A stretch of DNA of 64,000 bases, from contig CBDDHW010000070.1 in NCBI GenBank assembly GCA_965228575.1, forward strand, positions 1-64,000, read 5' to 3'. Within the stretch, counting starts at the first letter, position 1. Every line of letters starts with the position of its first letter. Source of the DNA: UBA11612 sp965228575 (GTDB lineage Bacteria > Pseudomonadota > Alphaproteobacteria > Rhodospirillales > Rhodospirillaceae). The translations under genes and the position numbers were made by a program. The notes below the pieces were generated by a model. It did no database searches and was not told the origin of the DNA. It saw only the letters and a program-made list of their open reading frames with translations. Shown one piece after another: positions 26,825 through 35,651 of this stretch.

Positions 26825-28327
26825 CTATGCGACGGTGTAACCAGAATTCTGTTCGGCCATCTCAGTTGCGAACGCAAAGTCCGTTTCTACCGACGCATAG
26901 ATTCGGTATAGCGGCTCCCCACCTTTAACGTCGTCACCAACCTTTTTGAGAAGATCGACACCCGCGCCTTTGGACGCCGGAGCGCCAGCCAAACGGGCGA
27001 TGCGTGATATATGAAAACAATTTATGGCTGTGACCGTGCCATCGATGGATGAGGGCATTTCTTTTACAAAGGAGCCTAGGCTGAAGTGTTCTGTGGGTGC
27101 GCCTTGAGCGGCGATTATGTGCTCCATCTTTGCCAGTGCTTTACCGCTTTCAAGAATTTCTGTTGCTTTTTTTAATCCTTCTCCACCTGGTAATTTGGGA
27201 TCAAATTCGAGAAGCCTGCCTGAGAGCAAAAGGGCGTGGTCTTTCAAATCTTGAGGCGCTGAACTTTCACCCTTCAATACCGCCATCACGTCACGGGCTT
27301 CCAATACGGGACCGACCCCTCGACCGATGGGTTGGCTCCCATCGGTAACGACAACGTCAATATGCAAACCTATTGAAGACCCAATATATTCAAACAATTT
27401 TCTTAACCGGGCCGCCTGCGTCCGCGTACGCACTTTCGCGGTTGGTCCGATTGGCATGTCGATGACAAGGTGTGTCGACCCCGCAGCGTGTTTTTTTGAA
27501 AGAATGGAGGCTACCATTTGTTCGGGCGTGTCTATGCCCAGGGGGCGTTCGACGGAAATCATAATATCGTCCGCCGGCGATAGATTGACATGACCGCCCC
27601 AAACCAGGCATCCGCCCTCGGCCCGGACGATGTCCTGCATGCGACGAATATCGACGTCTACATTGGCCAAAATTTCCATCGTATCGGCCGTTCCGGCGGG
27701 AGATGTGATGGCACGCGAAGATGTTTTGGGAATTGGCAAGCCGTGCGCGGCGACAATGGGTACGACAATCATAGACGTGCGATTGCCCGGAATACCGCCG
27801 ATGCAATGTTTATCTACGACCATCGGGTAGTCCCACGTCAGTCGTGTTCCGACGTTTGACATGGCGTTGGTCAAGGCTAGAACTTCCTCAGTGGTCATAA
27901 ACGCCGCGCTTGCAACGAGAAAAGCGGCGATCTCCATTTTCGAGTACCGGTGCGCGGACATGTCACGCACCACGGCTTCCAGTTCGTCTTTGGTAAGAAC
28001 CTCTCCACCGATCTTCCGCCTAACCGCGTTTAAGCTTTTAGGTGGCGTCGCAACGCTGATTGTGACGGGTGATCCTTCCGGAACCTTCAGATCATCGAAG
28101 GCAGAGACGGATAACCCAAGCATCTCGGGTGGCAAAATGTCATCGCTTTTAATGATATTGAGCGTTGCCATTATTCGGTGCGGTTTTGTACCGGAAGGTT
28201 CGAGGACTTGAACTTCAACTTTATTCAAGCTGCTGAAGTTTTCAGCCTTATAGCTGCGGCACGCCGAGCTCAAGAATGCGACGTTTTCGCCGTAAGTTTC
28301 TATCCCTATCCGCTTTACTCTTAACAT
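26825..28327 (-). CDS. thymidine/AMP phosphorylase family protein, long (archaeal-type) form
   Basis: A 500-residue pyrimidine-nucleoside phosphorylase family protein. An N-terminal extension of about 85 residues precedes the core, which contains DKHCIGGIPGNRTSMIVVPIVAAHG and TSSRAITSPAGTADTMEILANVDV. The KxxxGGxxGxxTS loop appears as KHCIGGIPGNRTS. This long form is shared with archaeal AMP phosphorylases, which split nucleoside monophosphates with phosphate to ribose 1,5-bisphosphate. The ATG has AAGGT 6 nt upstream. Divergent from phosphofructokinase and first in a leftward run with the PRPP synthetase-like gene. Confidence 0.9.
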   Translation of the reverse strand: MLRVKRIGIETYGENVAFLSSACRSYKAENFSSLNKVEVQVLEPSGTKPHRIMATLNIIKSDDILPPEMLGLSVSAFDDLKVPEGSPVTISVATPPKSLNAVRRKIGGEVLTKDELEAVVRDMSAHRYSKMEIAAFLVASAAFMTTEEVLALTNAMSNVGTRLTWDYPMVVDKHCIGGIPGNRTSMIVVPIVAAHGLPIPKTSSRAITSPAGTADTMEILANVDVDIRRMQDIVRAEGGCLVWGGHVNLSPADDIMISVERPLGIDTPEQMVASILSKKHAAGSTHLVIDMPIGPTAKVRTRTQAARLRKLFEYIGSSIGLHIDVVVTDGSQPIGRGVGPVLEARDVMAVLKGESSAPQDLKDHALLLSGRLLEFDPKLPGGEGLKKATEILESGKALAKMEHIIAAQGAPTEHFSLGSFVKEMPSSIDGTVTAINCFHISRIARLAGAPASKGAGVDLLKKVGDDVKGGEPLYRIYASVETDFAFATEMAEQNSGYTVA

Positions 28328-28413
28328 GCTTACCTTCTTAATAAGGTGTGATCGTCCCGAGCAGTTTATAGTTGCTTATATCGCTACGTTTATGAAGCTT
28401 ATATAGGGTGAGA

Positions 28414-29487
28414 ATGACTGAGATTAAGACCCTTGGAGTTTTAACGTCTGGTGGTGATTGCTCTGGCTTGAACGCAGTCCTCCGCGCGGTTGTTGAACAT
28501 GCCACAAGAACCTACGGCTGGCGTGTTCTTGGATTGAAGCGCAGTCATCTCGGACTATTGGAGGATCCCCCGGCGATTGTTGAATTGTCCAAGAGCGACG
28601 GATCGGTCGACCTTCTAAGGTCGGGTGGAACAGTTCTCGGTACGACCACTTTGGGCGACCCTTTCCAATGCCGCATGCCTGACGGAACTATTCAAGACCG
28701 CAGCGACCAGGTGATTGCAGCCGTAAACGCACTCGATATCGACGGCCTTGTTGTCATCGGCGGTGATGGAAGTATGCGTTTATTCGATCGTCTCTGTCAT
28801 CAGGGAGGGCTTCGTTGGATTGGAGTGCCTAAAACCATCGACAATGATGTGCCATGTACGGATTTTACGGTTGGTTTTTTCACGGCCGTAGATGTCGTGG
28901 CAGGCGCCCTCGATCGCCTGGCTTCGGTTGCCGCGAGTCATCGACGAATCATGGTCTTGGAAGTCATGGGTCGAGACTCCGGATTTCTTGCTTTGTATGG
29001 CGGGATCGCGGGCGGTGCGGATGTCATTCTAATTCCTGAGGTGAACTACGATATCGATGCCCTTACATCCCACGTTCTCCACATCACAGAAGGGCGGCCT
29101 AATCCGGTTTTGGTTGTGGTCGCCGAGGGCATTTCCTTGCCACCAACGCTTCGGGCCACCGCCGAAGGTGAGGATGGGGTGGGGACGATTGTCGCCGCCG
29201 AGTTGAAGGCGCGCACTGGGATAGACAGCCGCTGTACAGTACTTGGTCACCTCCAACGCGGCGGCGCGCCCAGCGCCTTTGATCGACTATTGGCGACATC
29301 CTTTGGTGTGCGAGCCGTTGATTTGCTCGCGAGCCAAGCAAGTGATCGTCTTGTTGCTTGGCGAAATGGTACGGCCGTAGACGTTCCGATGTCCGATGTC
29401 GTCCATGGGCCACGCCGGGTTCCTCCCGATTCTCTCTTGCTCGATACGGCGGCGGCAATGGGCATCTATGTTGGAGATCGCGATTGA
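28414..29487 (+). CDS. 6-phosphofructokinase, mixed ATP/PPi signature
   Basis: A 357-residue PfkA-family enzyme converting fructose 6-phosphate to the 1,6-bisphosphate. Motifs are TSGGDCSGLNA at the N-terminus, GGDGS and PKTIDNDV in the phosphoryl-donor site, and MGRDSG. The Gly of GGDGS is typical of ATP enzymes while the Lys of PKTIDND is typical of PPi enzymes, so the donor is uncertain. I start at ATG 28414, preceded by AGGG at 5 nt; a GTG at 28408 is the other choice. It is transcribed away from the phosphorylase gene across a gap of about 85 bp. Region 29488-29690 holds no gene I recognise. Confidence 0.92.
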   Translation: MTEIKTLGVLTSGGDCSGLNAVLRAVVEHATRTYGWRVLGLKRSHLGLLEDPPAIVELSKSDGSVDLLRSGGTVLGTTTLGDPFQCRMPDGTIQDRSDQVIAAVNALDIDGLVVIGGDGSMRLFDRLCHQGGLRWIGVPKTIDNDVPCTDFTVGFFTAVDVVAGALDRLASVAASHRRIMVLEVMGRDSGFLALYGGIAGGADVILIPEVNYDIDALTSHVLHITEGRPNPVLVVVAEGISLPPTLRATAEGEDGVGTIVAAELKARTGIDSRCTVLGHLQRGGAPSAFDRLLATSFGVRAVDLLASQASDRLVAWRNGTAVDVPMSDVVHGPRRVPPDSLLLDTAAAMGIYVGDRD

Positions 29488-29690
29488 TTTTATTGACGAG
29501 CTGAATTTTGACTTAGTTCTTTTGTTGCTACTTTCCGCTTTTGCCGACCCTGTATTCCTCTTTCCCCAAGGATGGCATTTTCGTCCATGCTTTTTTAACT
29601 GCTACAAGGTTGTCCCCATTACTCCGGTCGCGCTGGATGCAACACCTATGCAACATGCGGCGCATAAGTCATTTAATACAAGCAATTGAG

Positions 29691-29740
29691 AACAGACTCT
29701 GACTCCGTCAATCTAGGTTCGAATCCTAGTCCCTCAGCCA
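29691..29740 (+). tRNA. 3' half of tRNA-Gln (CTG), truncated; integration scar
   Basis: These 50 nt read as the anticodon arm with loop CTCTGAC (anticodon CUG), then a T arm CTAGG-TTCGAAT-CCTAG, the 3' acceptor strand TCCCTCA, and GCCA. The 5' acceptor TGAGGGA and the D arm are absent from the 100 bp upstream, so no functional tRNA can form. Such a 3' half is what a tRNA-targeted element leaves at its far attachment site; an intact tRNA-Gln should exist elsewhere in the genome. Confidence 0.8.
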
Positions 29741-29811
29741 ATTACCGGCATCTCAGAACACAAAACCCCGCACCATGAGATACGGGGGTATAGATAAGTC
29801 GTCAGAAAAAT

Positions 29812-29837
29812 AAAAAGGGGCTTCGGGCCCCTTTTTT
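29812..29837. terminator. bidirectional intrinsic terminator
   Basis: AAAAAGGGGC, a TTCGG loop and GCCCCTTTTT form a strong stem with a T run on both strands. It lies between the tRNA-Gln fragment and the leftward MarR-hydroxylase operon and can stop transcripts from either side. Confidence 0.9.
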
Positions 29838-29859
29838 ATGTGTAATGTGCGGTATCACT

Positions 29860-30144
29860 CTACGAATGAGCAACAGATTCTCTTTGCTCAGTTCGATTAA
29901 CTCGCAAAATGGCTATGACTGGAGCTAACGCCCCAAAGATGCCAGCCTGAACCGCAAGTGAGTGTACAAAGCGAACTTCAGGTGCTCCAAGCAATCCCGC
30001 AGCAACGGTATTCCACCCCCACATCATAAGGATGGCTCCTACAAATAGGGATAAGATTACAAAGATTATCGCTCGGCCATGCCCGTGACGTCGCACCCAA
30101 GAGTGCTTTTTATTGGTTCCATGGTCATAGGTGTTAGTGTTCAT
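29860..30144 (-). CDS. small two-helix membrane protein
   Basis: A 94-residue protein with two hydrophobic segments (about 25-50 and 60-82) and a charged N-terminus rich in His and Lys. I do not recognise the family. A GGAG lies 6 nt before the ATG, and the start lies within the last codons of the marR gene, so it is the third gene of the hydroxylase-marR operon. It probably works with the membrane hydroxylase. Confidence 0.75.
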   Translation of the reverse strand: MNTNTYDHGTNKKHSWVRRHGHGRAIIFVILSLFVGAILMMWGWNTVAAGLLGAPEVRFVHSLAVQAGIFGALAPVIAILRVNRTEQRESVAHS

Positions 30145-30595
30145 TTTTATCTCCTTTGTTAAGTAGTAAATCTAATTTCTCTTCCAATGCCAAAAGCATA
30201 CGTAATGTAGTAGCGACGTCTTTTTCGGATAGGTCTCGCGCGAGTTCACACAAAACATCAGATTCTCGTTTTCTGATATTGCTGAAAGTTCTCGCCCCTT
30301 TGGCTGTAAAGGCAAGAAGACTTGCGCGTTTGTGAGTCGGATTTTTCTTGAAGTTAATAAAACCAGATTCCGCGAGTTGATCGGCTAAGACTTGCACGTG
30401 CTGACGACTCACGCTTTTTTGTCGCGCTATATCCGATACGGTTTGTTCACCGGAATCGCTAATGCTCTCCATCACCGCTCGCATGGCTGACGTTACCTCT
30501 ATTGATTCGTGAAGGTTGTCGCCCAAGGCTCTCAATCGATTAAAACAGGCGCGGATAGACCTTATGACGGCATACAGAGTGTCAGGTTTTGCCAC
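30134..30595 (-). CDS. MarR-family transcriptional regulator
   Basis: A 153-residue winged-helix repressor; the recognition region is QTVSDIARQKSVSRQHVQVLADQLAESGFI with the wing NPTHKRASLLAFTAKG. It starts with GTG overlapping the hydroxylase stop (TAGTG), with AGGAGG 7 nt before it. The twin palindromes at 31467-31510 just before the hydroxylase fit an autoregulated operon. The inducer is unknown; lipids or lipophilic compounds would fit the neighbour. Confidence 0.9.
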   Translation of the reverse strand: MAKPDTLYAVIRSIRACFNRLRALGDNLHESIEVTSAMRAVMESISDSGEQTVSDIARQKSVSRQHVQVLADQLAESGFINFKKNPTHKRASLLAFTAKGARTFSNIRKRESDVLCELARDLSEKDVATTLRMLLALEEKLDLLLNKGDKNEH

Positions 30596-31452
30596 TAACG
30601 TACCTCCTGCTGTGTTCGTGTGTTCATCGACATGTCTTGTGGCACACCAGTTACCGGCAATCCCAGGAGCAAAGACAATGAAGTTGCGTTATCGCGGTCG
30701 ACTTGAGATAAACCAAGGGCTCTAGGGCCGTCAGCGCCAGATGCTTCTACGCGATAGGTTCCCAGCAAACGATCCCAAAATGAGAACGTCGCTCCGAAAT
30801 TGCTATCTGTCTCTTGCTGCATGGATGAGTGGTGGATTCTGTGCATGTCTGGAGTTACTAGAATCCAACGCAACACTCCATCGACTTTTCTTGGCATTCG
30901 GATATTCGCATGCGTAACCGCAGCCATACCAGCATCGAAAATTTCGTAAAGAATAATTGCTAACGCGGGAATGCCGAATGCGACAACACAAGGTAACAAT
31001 ATTAAAGCCGAGACGACGAATTCGAGCGGGTGCATGCGTACTGCTGTAGTAACGTCGATATCAGTATCGGTGTGATGCACAGCGTGTATACGCCATAACC
31101 AAGGCGCTTTATGAAAAGCCACATGGATCAAGAACGACAGCAGACTCCGCAATAGAAATCCCACTACAAAAGCTAGGACTGCCGGAATTCCGGAGTAATT
31201 GAGTAAACCTATACGATTTTCAGCGGCAAAATCGGCCGCGACTAGTGCACTTAACGGCAAGACCCCCAAGGTAAGCACACAAAGTATGGTTAGCGTGATA
31301 TTCGCAACCCACCGTTTCCCGTGGTTAGCGTTTGCTCGAGGGTAAAGTAGTTCAAATATTCCTAGCCCAACAAACAAGGCAAAAAAAGCCGCGTACTGCA
31401 TTGCTTCGCCGCTGTTTCTAAGTGCACCTTCAAAGGTTTCGAAATTAAACAT
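30595..31452 (-). CDS. sterol desaturase/fatty acid hydroxylase family protein
   Basis: A 285-residue integral membrane di-iron enzyme. Histidine clusters HVAFH, HAVHHTD and HRIHHS are those of the family, with about five transmembrane segments around them. It would hydroxylate or desaturate a membrane lipid. I start at 31452 (MFNFETF), with GAGG 4 nt upstream; the longer frame would run through the operators at 31467-31510. First gene of an operon with marR and a small membrane protein. Confidence 0.9.
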   Translation of the reverse strand: MFNFETFEGALRNSGEAMQYAAFFALFVGLGIFELLYPRANANHGKRWVANITLTILCVLTLGVLPLSALVAADFAAENRIGLLNYSGIPAVLAFVVGFLLRSLLSFLIHVAFHKAPWLWRIHAVHHTDTDIDVTTAVRMHPLEFVVSALILLPCVVAFGIPALAIILYEIFDAGMAAVTHANIRMPRKVDGVLRWILVTPDMHRIHHSSMQQETDSNFGATFSFWDRLLGTYRVEASGADGPRALGLSQVDRDNATSLSLLLGLPVTGVPQDMSMNTRTQQEVR

Positions 31453-31466
31453 GACGCCTCGCATAA

Positions 31467-31510
31467 TTGACAATATACTTGTCATAATAGTTTGACAACA
31501 CACTTGTCAA
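31467..31510. promoter_or_regulatory. two MarR-type operators
   Basis: Two 19-bp palindromes of the form TTGACAA-N5-TTGTCAA lie at 31467-31485 (last base mismatched) and 31492-31510 (perfect), with centres 25 bp apart. They begin 15 bp upstream of the hydroxylase start. The size and symmetry are those of MarR-family sites, and marR is the second gene of the operon. Confidence 0.85.
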
Positions 31511-31650
31511 TATTATGCAGCGGGTTTTTGGTATGCTTTGCCAGCTACGAACATGGTGAATGCAAAGGCCAGGCAGACGGAGACGCCCCCCAACAGATGA
31601 TAATCCCGATCACAGATATGATCTAAGCCGGGTTTTACTGCGAAAGACAG

Positions 31651-32253
31651 TTAGCGGAATTTGGCACGGAGGTCCCAAATCGCAATGCCGTCTTTAGGAG
31701 TTCCAATCTCCCGCTGAATTTCCAAACCAGCCAACATCGCTAGATAGGGCATTCCACCGATTGCGCTATAGCGCTTAAACCTTCGATAGTGCCCTGAAAA
31801 CATCTCATCAAGTTCAATGGAAGCTTTTCCCCATTTGGTATTCGGTTCTGTAAAGTCAGCGATTATCAATGTGGGCGCACATTCTGCCATGAATTTCAGA
31901 GTTGAAACGGCATCCTCTGTAGTCATTTCGTGCAGGCACAAAGAGCTGGTCGAAACGTCAAATTCATAGGGCACCAATTTCTTTGATGACGTGACGTCGC
32001 CAAAAACAAAATCAAGATTAGTAACTCTGGAAGCCGTTTTTCGCTCATTAGCCCAATCAATCATGCCGCGTTCCAAGTCGACACCGACGCCGTATTTTAT
32101 TTTATGTGATAAACGAAACAATAAGTCACCGGTGCCGCATCCAACCTCGAGAACTGAAGAACTCTCTGGTACTAATTTGACAATTGCTTCTCTTAAAGGG
32201 GAAAGTACGCGATCCGCAGTTTTGCTCTTAATCCAGGCATTTACTTTATTCAT
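31651..32253 (-). CDS. class I SAM-dependent methyltransferase
   Basis: A 200-residue methyltransferase with motif I VLEVGCGTGDLLF, an acidic residue at GVGVDLERG and FVFGDVTS as motif III. The substrate is not evident; the LCLHEM segment is like that of ubiquinone/menaquinone-type and small-molecule methylases. It stands alone between divergent spacing on both sides. Base composition is AT-richer than in its neighbours. Region 32254-32542 holds no gene I recognise. Confidence 0.88.
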   Translation of the reverse strand: MNKVNAWIKSKTADRVLSPLREAIVKLVPESSSVLEVGCGTGDLLFRLSHKIKYGVGVDLERGMIDWANERKTASRVTNLDFVFGDVTSSKKLVPYEFDVSTSSLCLHEMTTEDAVSTLKFMAECAPTLIIADFTEPNTKWGKASIELDEMFSGHYRRFKRYSAIGGMPYLAMLAGLEIQREIGTPKDGIAIWDLRAKFR

Positions 32254-32542
32254 GCAGTTCTGCTCGCCTAATCATTGGGACCTTAACTTGCGCTGGCTTG
32301 CGCTCGATTAGAAGCAGAGACGGGCATCCTCTGCATTCGCCTAACTCTCGTAGTTGAAAGCCTGACAGAGTTCTGTCTCCATTGTTAGTGGACGACTAGG
32401 GTTAGAGATCCCACATTCCTCTACTTTGTTTGCTTCCTTGCCGATGAACGTAACACTTTCGGCATGGACATACCGCCGTTCTGTCGCCCCCCGGTCCAGA
32501 AATAAAGCTGGTTCCTGCCATCGCCAAGTAGACGTTGATATT

Positions 32543-33253
32543 TCATTCGTCGAACTCAGGAATACTTGCGCCTTTGACTATAAGCCACAGGGCGAGCGAG
32601 AGTTCCGCAATCAATGCGGGCAATAAAATAAGAGAAGAAAGCATCCGCGCAAAATCAGGAAATAGAATAGTTGCGAAGCTATTCGTCAAATAGCAGGCGC
32701 TCGCCACGATCAATAGCAAACCTATGAGTCGAGGTATGTAGATTGATTTAAAAATTAGCCATCCGATCAATAGGCAGTGGAAACCGAAAAAAACCAAGCT
32801 TACATGGTACCCAAGGGCGTGGGCCCTCAAAGAGTGTAGAGCGAAAGCCTGCAGCTGCTCCACTCCAAATACAGTCAAGTACTCGGCCTCATTCAAAAAT
32901 AGTAATACATAATAGTGGTTAAATGAATTCGCGGCCGAGATCGCAGTCATCGCGAGCCTGAACATCGCGGCGAGCAACGCAAGGTTTCTGTCTATTGGTT
33001 TTAGCAAAACATAGAGAACAAAGGCCACTATGACGTCGGCCACGAGCAAGAGGAGTTCAGAGGCAAATCCAGCGCGGAATAGAAACTCGGACGCCAAAAT
33101 GTTTTCAGCTGTGGCTGCTGCATCTCCAGGGACAGCTAACTTGGACCGAACAAAAGCTTGAGCAAAAATACCCGCTGCAATGATGTATAAGTATGCAAAA
33201 CCACCAGCCCGTGCGCATACTTTTTGCGATAGAATTGTGTCGGCGTGCGGCAT
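32543..33253 (-). CDS. DUF4386 family membrane protein
   Basis: A 236-residue protein with about six transmembrane helices, starting with an AGGFAYLYIIAAGIF segment typical of DUF4386. There is no catalytic motif and no known function. It is a single gene with low GC for the window, like the methyltransferase before it. Nothing is recognised in 33254-33509. Confidence 0.82.
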   Translation of the reverse strand: MPHADTILSQKVCARAGGFAYLYIIAAGIFAQAFVRSKLAVPGDAAATAENILASEFLFRAGFASELLLLVADVIVAFVLYVLLKPIDRNLALLAAMFRLAMTAISAANSFNHYYVLLFLNEAEYLTVFGVEQLQAFALHSLRAHALGYHVSLVFFGFHCLLIGWLIFKSIYIPRLIGLLLIVASACYLTNSFATILFPDFARMLSSLILLPALIAELSLALWLIVKGASIPEFDE

Positions 33254-33509
33254 GCCCTTGCGCTATCCTATTCGTCGTTTTCCACCCCTGGTTGGCCCGC
33301 AGACCCTAGATCACATCGTAGTTAGAATCCGCGCCAACTCCGGATTTATTCTACACACGCCGTTCGGTTACAACATGAAATCCGCCCCCGAACACGTATG
33401 CTCTTTGATGGGTTTTATGACTGCGTGATCCATCGCAGGTCGCATGGACCAATGGCCAGGAGCTTAGGTCTTGGCCCTGCGATAAGACCTCATTATCGGT
33501 GCAACAAGG

Positions 33510-34418
33510 TTATCTCGCCGCCGCAATGGCTTTTGCGATAGCTCCGGCGGTAATGTTGGCTCTAAATTCCACGACCTCCACAGCAAGTTTCATCGACTCT
33601 TCCTTGTCAGCGATCGAAACACCGTTAATGGTCGCTTTGTCCGCTGCCACACGCGCTTCCCACCTCACGGACTCAAGGCTGTCGGCCATCATGTTCAAGG
33701 TCACCGCGTAGTCGTCGTGCAGCCCGTCGCTCGGCAAACCGCGCGGAACCCCATTCTCGTGCAGGAATTCGTGGACCGATTGATAGTCGTAATACTCCGG
33801 AATAAACGCCACCATGGTCGGTTCGGATTCCCACTCGTCACTGAGTTTTTTCGCAACCGCCTGCATGCCCCGCACGTTCCCACCACTGTCAGCAATGAAA
33901 ATAATGTTTTCAAAGCCGTTCACTTTAAAGCTACGCGCGATGTCCGTCAGTAGCGCTTCGTAGGTCTCTTGCCGCAAGCTGATGGTGCCTGCTGTTTTCA
34001 TGTGGCCACTTGGCGGCTCGATGGCTCCTTCAGGGACAAACTTCACGATCGGTGCGCAAAGTGCATCGCCGAGCTTGCGCGCGATGGCGTCGCAGTTGGC
34101 GGTTAGAATGTAGTTGTGCTTCCCGAGGGCCAGCCAAGGTCCGTTGGGTTCGACTCCGCCCGCTGGAATGATGATGGTCTTTTTTCCGCCTTCCAGCGCA
34201 TCGCGGACATCCATCCACGTCATCTCTTCCAACCAGACCGTATCCGGGCTGGGAAGCGGATTAGGTGTTTCCCTGCAGTTATAAACATTGTCGGCGCAGG
34301 CGCCGCCTCCGGCGGAATTCGGCTCGTCCCAACCGGGCAACCCCTGTGCCGAGGCAGAAACGGCAAACCCCGCCGCAAGCCCACAGACCGCTATGAAGAA
34401 AGTACCGTTTGTTCTCAT
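33510..34418 (-). CDS. secreted creatininase-family amidohydrolase
   Basis: A 302-residue protein with a clear signal peptide (residues 1-25, cut after ASA) and a creatininase domain. Family metal motifs are only partly kept: the usual E-x-H-G-P-H-LP-x-x-D block reads GVEPNGPWLALGKHN here, so the first His is replaced by Asn and the Asp/His pattern shifts. It may be an atypical or inactive member; export is also unusual for the family. AGGA 8 nt before ATG 34418 decides the start over the one 9 nt upstream. Confidence 0.82.
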   Translation of the reverse strand: MRTNGTFFIAVCGLAAGFAVSASAQGLPGWDEPNSAGGGACADNVYNCRETPNPLPSPDTVWLEEMTWMDVRDALEGGKKTIIIPAGGVEPNGPWLALGKHNYILTANCDAIARKLGDALCAPIVKFVPEGAIEPPSGHMKTAGTISLRQETYEALLTDIARSFKVNGFENIIFIADSGGNVRGMQAVAKKLSDEWESEPTMVAFIPEYYDYQSVHEFLHENGVPRGLPSDGLHDDYAVTLNMMADSLESVRWEARVAADKATINGVSIADKEESMKLAVEVVEFRANITAGAIAKAIAAAR

Positions 34419-34572
34419 GGTAGCCATCCTGCCGGAAAACCGGCGGCCGGAAACCTACACCGCCAGCTTGATTGATCTATGGGCTCCGGACATGTCCGCC
34501 CAGAGTCCCAACTTAAAGTCCCATGATAGTCGCTTGAATTCGTAGTCGAGCGCAAGAACGCCGTGGTGAGCT

Positions 34573-34773
34573 TCACGGTTGGCTCTTAAAGGTTAGGTAC
34601 ATAAGGGTCAGATAAATAACTGGAATGATCACGAGATAAATAAAAATAGCTATTCCGGGCGCTTCACACCCTGTTACATACATTTCTCGGCCCACGGCGG
34701 CTACTGAAACGAGCACTATTGCCAAGCCTATCCACCACGACAACAATGGATTTCTCTTGTGAAAATTCTTCAT
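34573..34773 (-). CDS. small membrane protein, two helices
   Basis: A 66-residue protein with two transmembrane helices (about 12-28 and 40-60) and an AAAGG 4 nt before the ATG. Family unknown to me. It lies 51 bp downstream of the EncFtn-like gene on the same strand and may be transcribed with it. Confidence 0.65.
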   Translation of the reverse strand: MKNFHKRNPLLSWWIGLAIVLVSVAAVGREMYVTGCEAPGIAIFIYLVIIPVIYLTLMYLTFKSQP

Positions 34774-34824
34774 TTGCCTTTCCCCATTTTCAACTGATTG
34801 AGAGTTTAATCACCCAATCGGTTG

Positions 34825-35112
34825 TCACTTGTGCGCTATTGGTTTTTCTGTAAACAGGAAATCTTTGAGCTCTTTCTCGAATGCAACGTCTTTTCTCCTG
34901 ATCCACTCTAACACCATCGCTGCGTGTTCCTTTTCTTCATCTCGATTGTGCGAGAGAATTGCCCGCAAATTTTTGTCTTTACACGCATCAACTCTTTGAT
35001 TGTACCAATCAATCGCCTCAAGTTCCTCCATCAGCGAAACAATCGCTCTATGCATATCCTTAGTTTCATCTGACAATTCGGAGGCTAATTCATGATATCC
35101 TTCATTCGACAT
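34825..35112 (-). CDS. EncFtn-type encapsulated ferritin-like protein
   Basis: A 95-residue two-helix ferritin closely matching the Rhodospirillum rubrum encapsulin cargo: HRAIVSLMEELEAIDWYNQRVDA and HNRDEEKEHAAMVLEWIRR, with the ferroxidase residues Glu and Glu/His of EEKEH kept. EncFtn forms a ring of dimers that oxidises Fe(II). R. rubrum EncFtn has about 140 residues with a C-terminal targeting peptide for the encapsulin shell; here the protein ends at FTEKPIAHK, without that tail. No encapsulin gene lies nearby. GGAAG 4 nt upstream supports the start. Confidence 0.9.
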   Translation of the reverse strand: MSNEGYHELASELSDETKDMHRAIVSLMEELEAIDWYNQRVDACKDKNLRAILSHNRDEEKEHAAMVLEWIRRKDVAFEKELKDFLFTEKPIAHK

Positions 35113-35651
35113 TTTTCTTCCTTCTGAACAAAAAACTGGACCCTACAATTAAAATTATTCCCTTTTTATTTGAGCGTTGTTCAAACATTGGTACTGCAGT
35201 TTTCCGGGAAATACTCCCCAAACTCCACCTCTTGGGTCTGGAACATCACCATTGCGGCGTGGAATCAAGTGTACATGTCAGTGAAATATTGTCTGCACTA
35301 TCATTATTTATGGTGGTCTTGCGCATTTGAGCCAAGAGAAGGCCGCAATTTTTCAGAATTGGGTGCAATACGGTGTGGCTTTGTTTGGGTTGAATTCATT
35401 GCATACGCCCGAGAAATGCTGACCTACTTCAAGTACTTTTGCGAACTGAGTGCAGCTGTCCTTAAAGCAGCTGGTCCGCAATTAACTGCCGATAAATCAT
35501 CGACTCAAGCAACGTGAGCGCGCCAAAAAGGCGGTGTCGAACCATTAAGCGCTATCGCTCTCGAAACGCCATTGCCCCGAAGCACTTCGTCAATTCTGTC
35601 TCCGCATTTACTTCCAAAACTAAGCAAGGCATCAGGAACGGTCTCGGCGGC
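35113..35651. other. intergenic, no gene recognised
   Basis: About 540 bp between the EncFtn gene and pirin. A rightward frame at 35170-35517 (115 codons) has no family resemblance, an aromatic-rich composition and no good ribosome site, so I do not call it. The left 100 bp must hold the promoter of the EncFtn gene. Confidence 0.5.

Noticed and set aside
35170..35517. Rightward 115-codon frame before pirin
   Set aside because: No family likeness, no ribosome site, odd composition.
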